The position numbers and the translations under genes were made by a program. A stretch of DNA of 64,000 nt from Paragorgia papillata (Eukaryota; Cnidaria; Anthozoa; Scleralcyonacea; Coralliidae): contig JAWNZC010000106.1 in NCBI GenBank assembly GCA_035771165.1, forward strand, positions 62,001 through 126,000, in the 5' to 3' direction. The notes under the pieces are model-generated. The model made no database searches. It was not told where the DNA came from and saw nothing but the letters and a program-made list of their open reading frames with translations. The stretch's first letter is position 1; each line of letters starts with the position of its first letter. This document shows, in pieces, positions 33,910 through 45,588 of this stretch.

Positions 33910-34441
33910 TTAATAATGTCGGCGAAAAATACATAAGCTTCTAATAAGCTTCCAGAAGAAATAAACGTAGGTTTTTGTCACAATCTGAGTGTAATTGAAA
34001 GATTCCATTAAAGACTTGAGTGATTCAACCCGACTGTCATTGAAATAATTAATATTAAAGTCGCCAAGAATCATGTGAACTGCATAACTATTCAGGATGT
34101 ATTTCAAGCAATTTACATACTGTAAGATATTGGAGCCATGCTTTTGATATAACAATAGGAAAGATGGAATTTCTCGTGATTGGATATTATTTATCACAAA
34201 ATTTAATGCATTTATTGAAGGGAAGTATTCACTCTCTTATTTCTACAGTATTTCTGGTGCAGAGTGCCATACTCGAGTATTTATCAGTATCGTGATCCTG
34301 GCGGTACAGTTTGAAGGGATTGAGATTACGCATAATTTCATTGTCAGAATCATGAGGTAGACGTTGTGTTTCAGTTAGAGCTACGATATCACTATTGAAA
34401 AGTTTTAAATCAAATTTGATGTCAATGCTAGTTTTTTTCAA
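33910..34441 (-). pseudogene. Helentron endonuclease domain
   Basis: 34441-34229 reads FDLKLFNSDIVALTETQRLP and NPFKLYRQDHDTDK. 34197-33910 reads FLLLYQKHGSNILQYVNCL, VHMILGDFNINYFND and ESFNYTQIVTK. ALTET and GDFN mark the endonuclease fold. It follows the helicase on the same strand, as at 15.2-15.8 kb. The final SDH block is not clear. Confidence 0.7.
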
Positions 34442-35130
34442 TGCTGAGTTGTTGAAATCATTTTGCGATAAAGTTGTTGAGGAAATCGTACATTCATTCT
34501 GTAGTCGTTCTTACTCTTCAGTAACTTTAGGGTTTACTTTAACATCTTTACTGGCAATTCGCCCCAAAAATGTGAATACCTTCTTAAGTAGTTGAACGGC
34601 TTAAGCAACATAAATTTGTCCATAGTTAAACGTTCTTTGTTTTCTAAATTCTGAACTGATAACAACATTTTCAAGTGTTAGACCTTTGAAGCTTGTGTAC
34701 AGTACAGGCCCAGGAAAGTGCAACAGGAAATTGTACTCTTTGTATTTCTGGAGAAGATGCTTTACCTGGTCTGATTTTAATCTTTGTTAGTACAGGTTCA
34801 ATAGGAACTACTTTGTGTTCTCTTGCAAAAGAATTAGCATGGGTGTTCATCAAGTTTTTTACCAGCTTTTGCATAATCAAACTTTATATCCAGAACAGTT
34901 GGTTTTTGAGTATTTTGATTGACATCAATTTTAAGCACTTTTCCCATTTGTCCATTAATAGGTTTGTCTGGAATATTGATATTTGTTGTAAGCATTACCC
35001 TAGCATCTTCTTTAATCAGAATTTCAAGCAAGTCCACCTGTTTCAGACCGTCCTCTTCATAAAACTCTATCAATATCTTGTTTACTTACATTTGTTGGAT
35101 ATTGATCATTAGCCTTAAGGGCTTTGTTAA

Positions 35131-35770
35131 GGTTTGCAGGGTCATTTCTGTAAGGCGCTCTCAATTCGTCAGAATTTATGCCAGAAAAATAAAGTAGATA
35201 CCGTTAGAAGCTATTAATTTGTAGAATACAATGGTGGCTTTGGTTTCGCGATAAACTGAATTTTTTAATTAAAACCAGAGGGCTTCACTTAGGGCGACTC
35301 AAGTAAAAAGCGTTTTATTTTGTTCAAACTCTTTTTGCGCGGTTCGATTCCGAGATGAATTGCCAGCAAAACGGTGTTAGTTTTGATATGTCGAGTTTTG
35401 CTAAATTTATTGACGATCAAGTTGAAAATGCTGTTTTTCGACCAACATTCGGACAAAATAAGTCATAAATTCGAAACCAGGCGATAAATAATAAAAAACA
35501 CGCTGACACTGTTTTGCTGGAAATTTATCTCGGAATCAAACTACAAAAAAGATTGTGAGCAAAATAAAACTCTTTTTACTTGAGTCGCCCCGAGTGAAGC
35601 CCTCTGGTTTTAATTAGAAAATTCGCAACTATTAACGGTTTGTGTTTATCGCAAAATCCAAGACACCATTGTATTCTACAAATTAATAGCTTTCTAACGA
35701 TATCTATTTTATTTTTCTGGCATAAAGTCTGACGAATTGAGAGCGCATTACAGAAATGCCCCTGCAAACC
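35131..35770. mobile_element. Foldback MITE with TTAA target duplication
   Basis: Long inverted arms of about 235 bp (35131-35385 and 35540-35770) start GGTTTGCAGGGTCATTTCTG and end CAGAAATGCCCCTGCAAACC. TTAA flanks both sides (35127-35130 and 35771-35774). TTAA duplication is typical of piggyBac and Kolobok groups. It is inserted in the Helentron helicase. Confidence 0.85.
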
Positions 35771-36419
35771 TTAAGAAAGACCTTAAGAACAAATAAGGAT
35801 CCATGCATTTCTTCTATGTCGTCGTCGTCATTGTTGTTGTTATATTCATCAACAGGAACATTTTCAGCTCAGATATGAAGAGCATCTGATGGATCATTAT
35901 TATCTGTTTGTGTCACTGATCTTGAATGAATTATTGTCATGTTCTGTTTTGTTTGAGAAGCTGTTCTTATCCTGTTAAGAAGTTCAGTAAATGGCTGATC
36001 ATTTTTCTGTCTCATGGTTTCAGTAAGTTCTATCATTTTGAAGACCTTCCATGGATGAGATAGGTTATATGCATCATTTTGTAATTGTCAAAAACAGCTT
36101 TCTCACGTATTGGTGGCAGTTGGTGTAAGTCACCTACGGCTATAATACTAATTCCTGTGAATAAGAGAGAATTGGATCTACCAATTATTATTATATATAT
36201 TATTATAAGTTTTAGGTCAGATAATGATAACCTAAATTGTGTCTTCTTTTGATCTGACATTGCAGGTAGATTGTCACCTGTTACTTTAGGAATTGCAAAA
36301 CCAGTGTTTATTGTTGTTCTATCAATGTTTATTGCAGCCACACCTGTCGGAGCCAGTAAAAGAACAGTTGGTAGTTCAGGATTAATAGGAGGGTGTCTAC
36401 AATACAATGTTTTTTTATT

Positions 36420-36890
36420 TCGTACCAGATTTGCATTACATTACATAGGTATAGAAAGGAAGAGAAAAAACCCCTGAAATATTTTAAACTTGAAATAGGT
36501 ACAAGCTAACTGTAATAACCAAAGGGCTAGACTAGACAGCTGATTATACAAAATTTGAAACTAATTGGTCAGAGGGAGAATTTGACGATTACTTGCAATA
36601 CAAATTTGGTAAAACACAGACAAAAATATACCAATAAGAGAGTATTATGTATCTATATAGTAATATATGAACATATTACGTGATTGGCAAGTTTTCAAGA
36701 TAAGATATTAATCGAGATTACTAACGAATCAGTAAAGCATTTTTCAATTTTCGTTTAGATTTAGTTAGTACTTTTAGATCTTCGTCAACCGAGTTCCACA
36801 CATTTGGAGCAACATATCGAATATTAAATTTTCCATAATTGGTTCTTACTTTAGGAAGAGAATATGATGATCTTGTCTAAAAGTCTTAAC
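36420..36890 (-). mobile_element. 3' fragment of a non-LTR retrotransposon inserted in the helicase
   Basis: The minus strand reads VRTNYGKFNIRYVAPNVWNS and DEDLKVLTKSKRKLKNALLI, the C-terminal end of a CR1-type RT protein, then AT-rich 3' sequence. It separates the helicase stretches TIYHTAVKTFR and INPELPTVLL. The exact borders were not resolved. Confidence 0.6.
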
Positions 36891-36916
36891 TGCTGTGTGA
36901 TATATTGTTTTAATCA

Positions 36917-36970
36917 AGTGACTTTTTCCTGCACCTAAAGATATGACTTTTTGCTGCACCTAAAAGATAT
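36917..36970. repeat. 25-bp tandem duplication near helicase Walker A
   Basis: TGACTTTTTCCTGCACCTAA and TGACTTTTTGCTGCACCTAA follow each other, each ending AAGATA. This duplication corrupts the Walker A coding region. Confidence 0.75.
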
Positions 36971-38110
36971 AGTGGTTTTACTTCAACAGGTTTTAAGCTG
37001 TTCATATTTTTTATTGTATCTTGACACCAGGCGAGAACTGTGTCATATGTATAACGTTGTTCTATGTTCAAGGACCTTACAGACTGACGTAGTAAATCAT
37101 CAGAAATCTCTGCTGGTTGGTTGTAGGAAGTAATCATTCCAAGAGAGGTATTCTGATTAGATTGTGTGGTTAATAATAGTTTTATTAAAAGACAATATTG
37201 CAGCCAAAAGCTGAATTACATTGAATCAAGATGTGATGGTAATTGCTCATTAAATGACTCATTTGGGATATACTCATCGTGCTCTTGACCTTGTAAATCA
37301 GCATTTTCTTGATAATTATCTGAATCATATGAATATAACATTGCCTTGATGGCTTTTTAGTAGTTCAAGTGCCTCACCAACAGCATCTGCATCAGGTTCA
37401 AATATTGATCTGTTATGCTCAACAATGGCTTAAACACCAGGTTCACAGAATTTTGATGCATATGTTTGATCTGAACCCAGGAGATTAGTTTCATCTCGCC
37501 ATGGATAATAGAGCACGAGTAAATGATGGAAATAAGATTCTGGCTTTTCTTTTGTTTGGTGTATGATATCTTATAACAGCTTTAACTTTCCTACATTTCA
37601 TATATTCATTTGTGTTTATTAATTTATTTTGTTGGGAAGAGATTGTTTTGTATCTGTTGGTTGCATGTTGTGATCCAATTAAGTCATCTTGAAGAACATC
37701 TGGTTGAGAATCTCTTGTCTTACCACAATCCATTTTATAATCTATATAGTAATATGCAACAAGTTCGATCAGACATAAGTTGGCAACAGCAGGAATTGTT
37801 ACTTGTCTAGTGCTGTAACGCTGAATTATATTTGATTTATAGATATCAGTGCTTTCATCATCTAGTTCATCAAGCTCATACTGTGTCTTAGTAACACGTA
37901 GTCTTTTTTCTTGGAAATCTGTACTGACAAAAACTGTTTTGGGGAATATTTTTCTTAACCAAACTTCTGGCATTGATCTGTAGACACATTCTTGTGAACT
38001 TACTTCTTTTTTTTGACAAAAAAGCAGCACCAATTTTTTTCAAGCCATCTCTTATATTCATGTTGGAAGCTTTGCTTCTTTTGCTGCATTTGCAATAGCC
38101 TGAGAACATT

Positions 38111-38560
38111 CAGTTTCACCTTTAGTAAAATATGAGCATACATGCAAATGAACATTTGCTGCAAACTTTTAATACCAGCAACAAAGTAATTGTTTATGGA
38201 ACATCTGTTTATTGGTCTCTAAAGGTGCAACTCAAAATCAGAATCTTGTAAAATTGATAGAGCCCAGTAATATTCATCCTCAGTAATACCGCTTGAATTA
38301 AGAATGCCTGCATCACTTAGAGTTGCATCATAATTTGGCTTCAATGGGTTTAACACTTCATCTTTTTTCTGTTTGACCAACACGAGAACCTCTCTTCGCC
38401 TGTCAAGTATGTTACTTTTGATCTCCTCATCTAAATCTTTATTACGAGGTTTTGTTACAATTGTTCTTGTTGTAAAAAATTGACTACAATTAAATCTACA
38501 ACTAATATTTTTGTACTCTCTACAGGTTTTAGAATGATTGTGCTTTTGATACGTTTTGAC
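38111..38560 (-). other. Decayed Helentron Rep-helicase linker
   Basis: Minus-strand fragments such as HLSDAGILNSSGITEDEYYW-like text appear in changing frames. They continue Rep towards the helicase. Confidence 0.45.
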
Positions 38561-39303
38561 TAATTCATGTAAATGTGTTTTTTCCCTTGTCTGGAAGGTA
38601 TGCTTTCACATGCTTATCTGTAAACTCAACATAAGCTTGTTTAGTGTCTGATGTAAGTTTTGGGCAGTCAGAAGTCCATATCAATGCATGTAAATAAGGA
38701 GATGTTCTCATTTGAAATTCACGACGAAGTGCATAATATATTATTTTACCTATTGGATTAGTTTGACTAAGGAGAAGTTCAGTGAAAAATGTTTCAACTC
38801 TGTGTTGAAAATGCTTTGCAGCCACAACAGGATTAAGATTTAGCATTGAACATCTTTCATTGTAAGATAAAACTTAAATTTGCTCATCAGTCATGTTTTT
38901 GCCTTTGCTGTAGCTATAATTTGAAACAACTCAGACCATCTTAGATCAGCACATGATAATGTCATAAACCATGTTGGAATCTCAAGTTGCTTTACATGGC
39001 TGCTACTTCACACATAAGTTTTTGCTGATCTTGACAAATTAAATGTTTTAACTTGTTTACATCTGATTTTATTTGTGATGCAGTGACAGGTTGGCCATGG
39101 ATTTTCTTTAAGGCTATATTAACAATATCTGATACCTTTTTTGTTCTATTATAAATTGTGCAAAGGAAAGATATTCTAGATTAGTAGCAAACCTTCCACT
39201 GTAATGTAAAAGTCGAGCATTAAAGTAATTTACTGGTTGATAATTTAATTTTGCTATCTTCGGTATACCCAAACTTCCCTCCTGGAAACAACACTGGAAA
39301 TGC
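38561..39303 (-). pseudogene. Helentron Rep (HUH) domain
   Basis: The part at 39290-39114 reads PKIAKLNYQPVNYFNARLLH, YSGRFATNLEYLSFAQFII and EQKRYQI. 38846-38565 reads LNLNPVVAAKHFQHRVETFF, PIGKIIYYALRREFQMRTSP and YLHALIWTSDCPKLTSDTKQ. The HxH metal site of HUH Reps is here YLH, so the first histidine is lost. Between them the sequence is frame-broken (about 38850-39110). Rep nicks and joins DNA strands in rolling-circle transposition, and this copy cannot. Confidence 0.8.
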
Positions 39304-41492
39304 CACTGATCTCTATAAAAGGACTGGATAGAGCATCTATTGTTCAGGAATTGATGCCGGAAGTGAGCAGCGGCGGCCATCTTACTAGGACCCACTTGGG
39401 TCCTAAACAATATGGCGTACATAGGAGTGGAAAGCAGTTTAACGACGTTTTTCGCCAAATTCGAGAAGTTTGCGAAGATTTACCACCGAATTAAGGTTCG
39501 TAATCTTTTTTTTATGTAATAGTTAAGTGTTTTCAACTCTTTATTCCTTTTACAAAGGCTTTTTTTTGCGAAAAATACCTGCCTATGCATTTGCTTCACG
39601 AATCTCGGTATTAACAAAATAGTCGGTAAACAAATGTCTTCCAAGTCCGGATGTGTACTTGTTTCTCTCTTTATTTTGTAGTATAAACGCCGTATTATTA
39701 AATGGTTTACTTGATGGGTTTCCTTTAAGTTTTGATTGATTTATTGCCGATTATTAAATCCAAATGGGAATTCAAATTTGGAAACGTTTTAGCATATTAA
39801 AACCTTATACATGCAATTTATATAACTTAGTAAAAAACTTTAACGTGAACGCATAAATTTAATGAGATATGAATTATAACTTGTCTTTTTGAATTAGTAT
39901 TTTAATTTGGACCCTTGATTTTACTAACTGGTCAATGACTCATTGACTATAAATGGGTGCCACACTCCCATGGACCCATAAATTAGATGCTTGAGTTTAT
40001 AATACACTGTCTATAATCTGCTAGGTTAATGTCAAGACTTGGCATTAGTATTGTTTCTAATTTTTAAATAACCAAAAATAAGTTTGTGCTCCTTCAAATG
40101 GTTCAGTGGTTCACATGGCTTTCTAATGTAGTATTTTCAGTTTGACTCTTTCAATCACCACAGGCAGCATGTGTATTTGTCAGTTTGCTACCCTTGCTTA
40201 AGTTATCTAGTTCAATAGTTCAGCATATCTCACTAGTCACCAAAACTTGCTGCAAGTGATCTTTGCTCTATCATCTTAGTAAGACTGTAATCTTTAGTTC
40301 ATTACCTTTACAGGTTGTGCACATACATGTAATTGGCTTGGCTTTAGTATCAGCTTTTAATACATGTATTTTATTTTGTAGTCCAGTGGCTCATGTGTTA
40401 ATCTGGATACAGATTGTCACCCTATGTAACATTTGCTCTGTTATTGTAATAGTTATTGCTGTTCAATGATTAGAGAGATTTCAATACTGTATGCATGTAT
40501 ATATTAAAAGCTTCTATATGTGGAGTTGCATTTCTATAATTTTAAGTAAATATTTATAAATATTTAGTTTTTTACCACAATTAGCATTACTTGTCTTCCA
40601 AAGAACACTATACTAACTGACTTTTTAACTGGGTTTTTACCACAAAGGTTGGCTGTGGTTTCCTTCTCAAGATGGCAAACCCAAATTTTGCTGTACTGAG
40701 TCCATCATTGCAATGCATTTGATAAGGGCAAAAGTGACCAAAACATAGAGTTTATATTGACAAGAGAATTCTATGATGGGATTATGAGAAGCCCTGAACA
40801 TCAAGATGTGTCATTGAAAGTAGCTTCAACCAAAACAAGAGAATTAATAATGTATTTTCAAATACAGAAATATTAAAAATAGATTACGCAAATGCTCTTG
40901 CTGTATTGTTGTGAATATTTGTTTGCAGGTGGCTATATTATATTTCATTTATGTAATAATAAACCTGCAGATACTGTTAGAGTTTTAGTTGGCATCCCAG
41001 ACACTCTGCAGAAATGGTAATATCAACAGGTGCATTTACTTGTAAAAAATGTAAAGTTTAGCTGGTTTTCATTGAAAAGCCGACCATTTAAAGCAAAAAT
41101 TATGATTCAACTTTAGTGGTATAACTCAAAAAGACAAGTCATACTTTATAATATCTCACTATTGTTTATGCCTCCATGAAGGCCTTCATTGTATAAATTG
41201 CATTGCAAGCTGATTTATTTCTATAGATCCATGTGAGTACAAAACCATAAAAAAACAATACACTTCTGATGGCAACAAGGTTGCCTAAAGAAACATATTA
41301 AAGGTGGCAAATGGACTATAAGGTTTTACGCTAGAACTTTTCCAAATTTGAATTCTCATTTGGATTACTCGGCAATGAATAAATCAAAACTTAAAGGAAA
41401 CCCATCACAGTAAACCAGTTAATAATACGGCATCAAAACCAGGGCGCGAGAAACAATAGATGCGCTATCCAGTCCTTTTATAGAGATCAGTG
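39304..41492. mobile_element. 2.19-kb long-terminal-inverted-repeat element, 8-bp target duplication
   Basis: Both outer ends read CACTGATCTCTATAAAAGGA inwards, and GGAAATGC is duplicated on each side (39296-39303 and 41493-41500). The arms continue inwards: right 41310-41492; left 39304-39345 then, after a 340-bp extra segment, 39686-39840. An 8-bp duplication fits hAT or P-type elements. Inside I see no transposase. The left extra segment has a 20-bp palindrome (about 39385-39405) and a 28-codon ATG frame (MAYIGVESSLTTFF) ending near a GTTCGT. An open run near 40745-40875 (REFYDGIMRSPEHQDVSLKV) is not recognised. Confidence 0.8.
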
Positions 41493-41665
41493 GGAAATGC
41501 TAGCTCTTCACATTTTTTATCAGTCGTTAGTGATACAGGATGTCTATTTTCTTCAGGTGCAATGTTGTATACTTCATTTCCTAATGAACAGTTTTCATTA
41601 TTTTGTTATATTGTAACAGGATAATCTGGTAACACAGACATGTCTCATTAGTTGGTTGTCTAAAC

Positions 41666-42157
41666 TCATTCAATGGGCCATTCCCTTTCTTCAGTATCGT
41701 CATTAGTTGTGTGTTGTTTGCAAGTATCTGTTGGAGTGTTTTCATCTTTATCAAAGTTTATGGCTGAAGCACTGTCACCTTGTCCTAAACGTGTAAGATT
41801 TGCACTGATATTGTTTATATCTATTGTTATATTATTGTACAATTTATTATTTATCTTAAGCCAACGAAGGGCATCAAGAATGAATTGAGGACGCACTGCT
41901 TGAAAATAAACATGACCTCGGAATTCCTGTTTACGTTTAAGCATTGTTATACCTGGTCTTTCAGGTGGTCTTGGTAAAACCTTACATGTCTGATCACATT
42001 CAACTGGCACATTACAAATTGCTCCCTTAACTTTTCTCTGCTGTCCTTTTGGCATTACTATTATCTTTTCAAAAACTATCCTCTGGTGCAACAAGAATTT
42101 GTTCAAGATTTTCCAGAGATGCAAGTTCAGCTGGTATTTTATCAGCATACATATCAT
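41666..42157 (-). pseudogene. Helentron protein N-terminal conserved domain
   Basis: The frame reads LHQRIVFEKIIVMPKGQQRK, KGAICNVPVECDQTCKVLPR and HVYFQAVRPQFILDALRWLK, then KLYNNITIDINNIS. I recognise this as the domain that precedes Rep in Helitron/Helentron proteins (the DUF6570-type block of the MPKGQ..KGAICNVPV kind). The same WLK.NN..Y..I.ID ending occurs at the start of the plus-strand Helitron at 18.36 kb. It is separated from Rep by the long-inverted-repeat insertion. Confidence 0.8.
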
Positions 42158-42365
42158 TATGTACTACTTGACATGGAATTTTGCCTTTTAATACATTTGA
42201 CAGGTTTTACAGATGTATTCTTTTCCATCAAATTATTTTGTGTCAGTAAACAAATTTTGATTGCTATATTTATTTCTTCGTAACAGAATTACTAATTTTC
42301 TGTAGAGTAATTGGTTGCAAACAGAACATATGTGAAAAGGACCTTCATTTATTTTGTTCTGAGAC

Positions 42366-42851
42366 CTAGATATGTAATAGTCTATAATGTATTAAAAGGT
42401 TATTCTTTGCTTCTCTTGTTCTTTGAACTGTCTTTTCGCATTTTTCAAGTCTCTTTTCTTTTTTAAGTGGATCCATGGTTTGATATTTTTGTTTCATTGT
42501 TTCTCTGTTTAGCTTACAATATGCCTCTTTTTCTCTCAATCCCATAGATTTGTACTTCTTTGCTTTGTTTGTCAAAAGTTGATATTTTTTGTAGGTATTC
42601 GGTGATTTTTTTTTTTTTTTCAGCGAGAACAATGTTGTTTGTAGGATCCATTGACCTGTATTTTTCAACACTTTTTTTTTAAGTAGAGCTTTCTTTTTCA
42701 TAGGATCCATTGACTGGTATTTTTTGGCATTTCTTTGAATTAAATCTTTATTTTTCACAACATCCATACTTTTGTACTTTAAAGCAGCTTGCTCTAATCT
42801 AATTTTTTTCTTAGCAAGTTCCAAATTTGGAGATTTTTTTTCTATCAGCAA
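42366..42851 (-). pseudogene. Lysine-rich repeat region of Helentron protein
   Basis: About eight degenerate repeats of around 17-18 residues have the core KKYQSMDPMKKKALL (also KYKSMDVVKNKDLI and QKYQTMDPLKKEKRLEK). Such basic repeats are found at the N-terminus of Helentron-like proteins in cnidarians. They probably form charged helices and their function is unknown. The poly-A run near 42612 may have shifted the frame. Confidence 0.65.
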
Positions 42852-43057
42852 CTAACGTTTTTTTGTGTGCTAGACTTATACAATCTTGTGATCTTTTGCC
42901 TTTCTGATTTTGTTAATTGGCATGAACACGACAAAAACTGAATGTTGTACTGTACTTCATCAGATTTAAGCTTGTTGTGTGTAACAATATTGCACAATTT
43001 ATGAACAAGAGAATCAGAGAAAAAGAAATTCATTGTTTGGCTTTCATCACATGTCAC
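42845..43057 (-). pseudogene. Probable extreme N-terminus of the Helentron protein
   Basis: This 70-codon frame starts MTCDESQTMNFFFSD and has Cys residues (FLSCSCQLTKSERQK). It is immediately upstream of the lysine-rich repeat. The assignment rests on position only. Confidence 0.35.
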
Positions 43058-43363
43058 TAAAAAATATTTTGTTCTTTTTCGCCCCGTACTATTATCATCT
43101 TGAAAAATTCAGCTTAAGCAGTAGCTTGAAGTCCACAACAAAAGGCCAGTATTTTCAGTAGAATTCTCTCAAATTAGCCGCTTAAGGACAAGTTTACTAG
43201 AAATAGAGGCAGGAGGGAATGTTTCCTGGTGTTTTGATGCAAATACTATGTTAATATTTGCACCATATATATTAAATAAATCTGAATCCGGGTTATCCGA
43301 TAGTAACGCGCTCCGGCTTTGACAAAATTTGTAAAGTCGACACAATTGACAACAAATTAACGT

Positions 43364-43395
43364 ACCAGGAAATAACGCACCAGGAAATAACGCAC
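43364..43395. repeat. Short tandem repeat ACCAGGAAATAACGC
   Basis: Two full 15-bp units follow a partial one (TTAACGTACCAGGAAATAAC). It is simple tandem sequence. Confidence 0.75.
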
Positions 43396-43481
43396 ACACT
43401 CAATGAAATTATAAGCTGTTGAACCAGTTGAATCACATTGAGTTTATTTTGCGTAAGTTTATTAACAACACAATAAACAAT

Positions 43482-43837
43482 TCAGGCAATAACAAAGGAA
43501 ATTATAAATATTAATGTTACCTCAATATATTCACAGATCTCCCATGTACCGTTTACTTCTTGGGTCTCTTCAGATATTAATGTCATCACAGAATATCTAC
43601 CTGTTTCCAACTCATCTTTGTCATAGTTCGTTGTATTTGCATCAGGTTTTGATATTTCGAATAGCATTTTGCAGTACGAGTATAGCATTTTGCAGTATAT
43701 TTCGCAGTTTTGAGATCGCGGACCAACCCGTTTCGAAATTGCTCGTCATCTTTTAATTGTAGGTCTACCGCGATCGGCGTGTGCATATTTGTAAGAATTG
43801 TAAGCATATTTACAATCAAGACAGTTGTCAGCCACAT
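43482..43837 (-). CDS. Unrecognised small open region, signal-peptide-like start
   Basis: A Met at 43837 opens MWLTTVLIVNMLTILTNMHT, which looks like a signal peptide, followed by DLQLKDDEQFRNGLVRDLK. Across a 21-bp tandem duplication (TACTGCAAAATGCTATACTCG) a second overlapping frame continues MLFEISKPDANTTNYDKDEL and EETQEVNGTWEICEYIE, which ends at a plausible GTAACA donor. Either a frameshift joins them or they are separate chance frames. There is no family recognition, and the neighbours give no clue. Confidence 0.3.
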
Positions 43838-43955
43838 TTCTGATCAACTACTGATGGACCACTTTCAAAACCTAACAATACGGTCAGAGAGCGGCTCGAG
43901 CCAACTCGATCAAAGGCAAAGCTGTCCAAAAGAAAGAACTCTTTATTCTGGCTAA

Positions 43956-44484
43956 CACCAGACAATTTTATTCACAACAGGGAGAGGTATCGCCTTATCG
44001 GGCTATATTAAAGTGTGACTACGATGAAATCTGGAACTAACCTTGTTTTTGGGTAAATGTATAGTGGCAGTCCTTGAAAGCATTTCCTCAAAGCGATTTT
44101 TCATAAAATGAAGTATAAAGGTCTGAATATTAAAACAATCTAAATTTCGTCCGCTATTGAAACGACATGTTCTTATCAGTCACGTGACAAAGGGATGCCT
44201 AGGACAGGTTGTGACGTAAAATTCTTAAGTCGCTGCCTTCACATGGCTAATTTCACTTGGAACAACAAGCTCATGTGTATCAATATATTAATTTTTTTCT
44301 GCTATATTTCCGCTTGAAATAGTCAGTAAACTCTGTTTCTGACTAAGGTTAGGGATTTTATTTGGATTAGTTAACATCATAAGATAATCACAGAGCAGCC
44401 ATCTTGAATAAGGCGTGGTTACATAGGCAAATTAAAAAAGCGCTAGCAGTACCTGAGAAGATACACATGAGAAGGACCCAAATA
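43956..44484. other. Spacer
   Basis: Nothing recognised. Confidence 0.5.
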
Positions 44485-44921
44485 CAGTGCCGGATTTAGG
44501 ACAGGGCGGACTGGGCGGTCGCGCAGGGCCCCCCACAAAATGTTTAAGGGGGGGCCCTCCACAAAAATGACTTGAAAGTTGAAAAAATAGGTCTTGAAAT
44601 GAAAAAAATCTTGAGAGCCCAAAATATGAGTCAAACACAAGACAAAAGATATATGGATGATATATAGGGTCACTTCTAAAAGTGTATACTATGACTATTA
44701 TGACAGATTGATGGATGGAGTGGACAAGTTGTTATTGTAAACCTGATTCAGTGTGGGAATTGTGACTTCGAAGTTGTATTAGTTCGTAAAGGAAAATTAT
44801 CCCGTGTCTTTACCGACGAAAGCGTAATTCGGGGGGGAATATACTGATAGGTCTCGAACTCTGATATATTGTGCTGGTCAGTGACCGCCCAGGGGCCTCG
44901 ACAGTCCTAAATCCGGCGCTG
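44485..44921. mobile_element. hAT-type MITE, 437 bp
   Basis: The ends are CAGTGCCGGATTTAGGAC and GTCCTAAATCCGGCGCTG, and CCCAAATA is duplicated on each side (44477-44484 and 44922-44929). An 8-bp duplication with CAG..CTG ends fits hAT. No coding potential. Confidence 0.9.
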
Positions 44922-44929
44922 CCCAAATA

Positions 44930-45588
44930 CACGAGCGGGCCCATGCCATATATGGCATATATCGCCTTATATGTTCTTCATAGTAGGTGTAATACGATCT
45001 TTCGATTATATTGAGACATCTCAATCTCATCAGCTATAATTATAAGATCGGTAAAGAGCAGAAAATCTTTGGCTTTGCTTTTGGAATTTATATAAAAGTT
45101 GATGTCTTGATGAGTTGAAGTATATGAGTTCAGTAAAGGTGATACAAATTGAAACAACTTGCCACACAATAATCGATTTATTTAAGTTACTGCGTGTTAT
45201 AACAAGAGAGGATAATAAGTCTGAGCATAGCTAGTGGTGTCCGAGCGTCAACTCTCGTACTCTGAAAATATAGTATATTAGGAAAGCTTATAAATCATAG
45301 CCATAGCTCTTAAGGCAAATGCTTTACTTCACTACGGAATACGCACGCAATGATAATCAACATTCTCTGAAGGTCTGAAATGGTTAGGTTTTTTGATGTG
45401 TAAAAGACGTTTAAGAAGCAGTTACTGTATGCTGAGTCTCAGACCTGCACCGAATATTTATTCAGGATAATTGTCTGGGTGTTGTACTTTAAGTTATATA
45501 TAGCGACAACCGTATAAAGCTAAATAACCAAGCACTTAAATACAATTTTCTGAGAACGATCAGTGGGAAATATATTTTTAAGTAACCT
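44930..45588. other. Spacer
   Basis: No gene or clear repeat recognised. Confidence 0.5.

Larger units (their letters stand above)
34671..38110 (-). pseudogene. Helentron PIF1-like helicase
   Basis: From upstream: CVYRSMPEVWLRKIFPKTVF and DELDDESTDIYKSNIIQRYS (38033-37700); RQSVRSLNIEQRYTYDTVLA and VEVKPLYLLGAAKSHIF, a corrupted Walker A (37137-36930); PELPTVLLLAPTGVAAINI (36380); SIIAVGDLHQLPPI (36150). The Walker B stretch between them is replaced by AT-rich LKLIIIYIIIIG, so DEIS is lost. Then KEDARVMLTTNINIPDKPIN and GQMGKVLKIDVN (35073-34850), PVLTKIKIRPGKASSPEIQR and ALSWACTVHKLQ (34800-34680). Two insertions (non-LTR tail, TTAA foldback) lie within it. It is not functional. Confidence 0.8.
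33900..43060 (-). mobile_element. Large Helentron (Rep-helicase-endonuclease), minus strand, nested insertions
   Basis: From 43060 downwards the order is an N-terminal region, a charged repeat, an N-terminal conserved domain, Rep, PIF1-like helicase and AP-like endonuclease. This is the Helentron order. At least three later insertions break it: 39304-41492, 36420-36890 and 35131-35770. All coding parts are frameshifted, so it is a fossil. Removing the inserts gives roughly 5.9 kb of element sequence. Ends of Helentrons are hard to see and were not located. Confidence 0.8.

Noticed and set aside
34693..35112. 139-codon hydrophobic frame on the plus strand
   Set aside because: It is antisense to the Helentron helicase C-terminal motifs.
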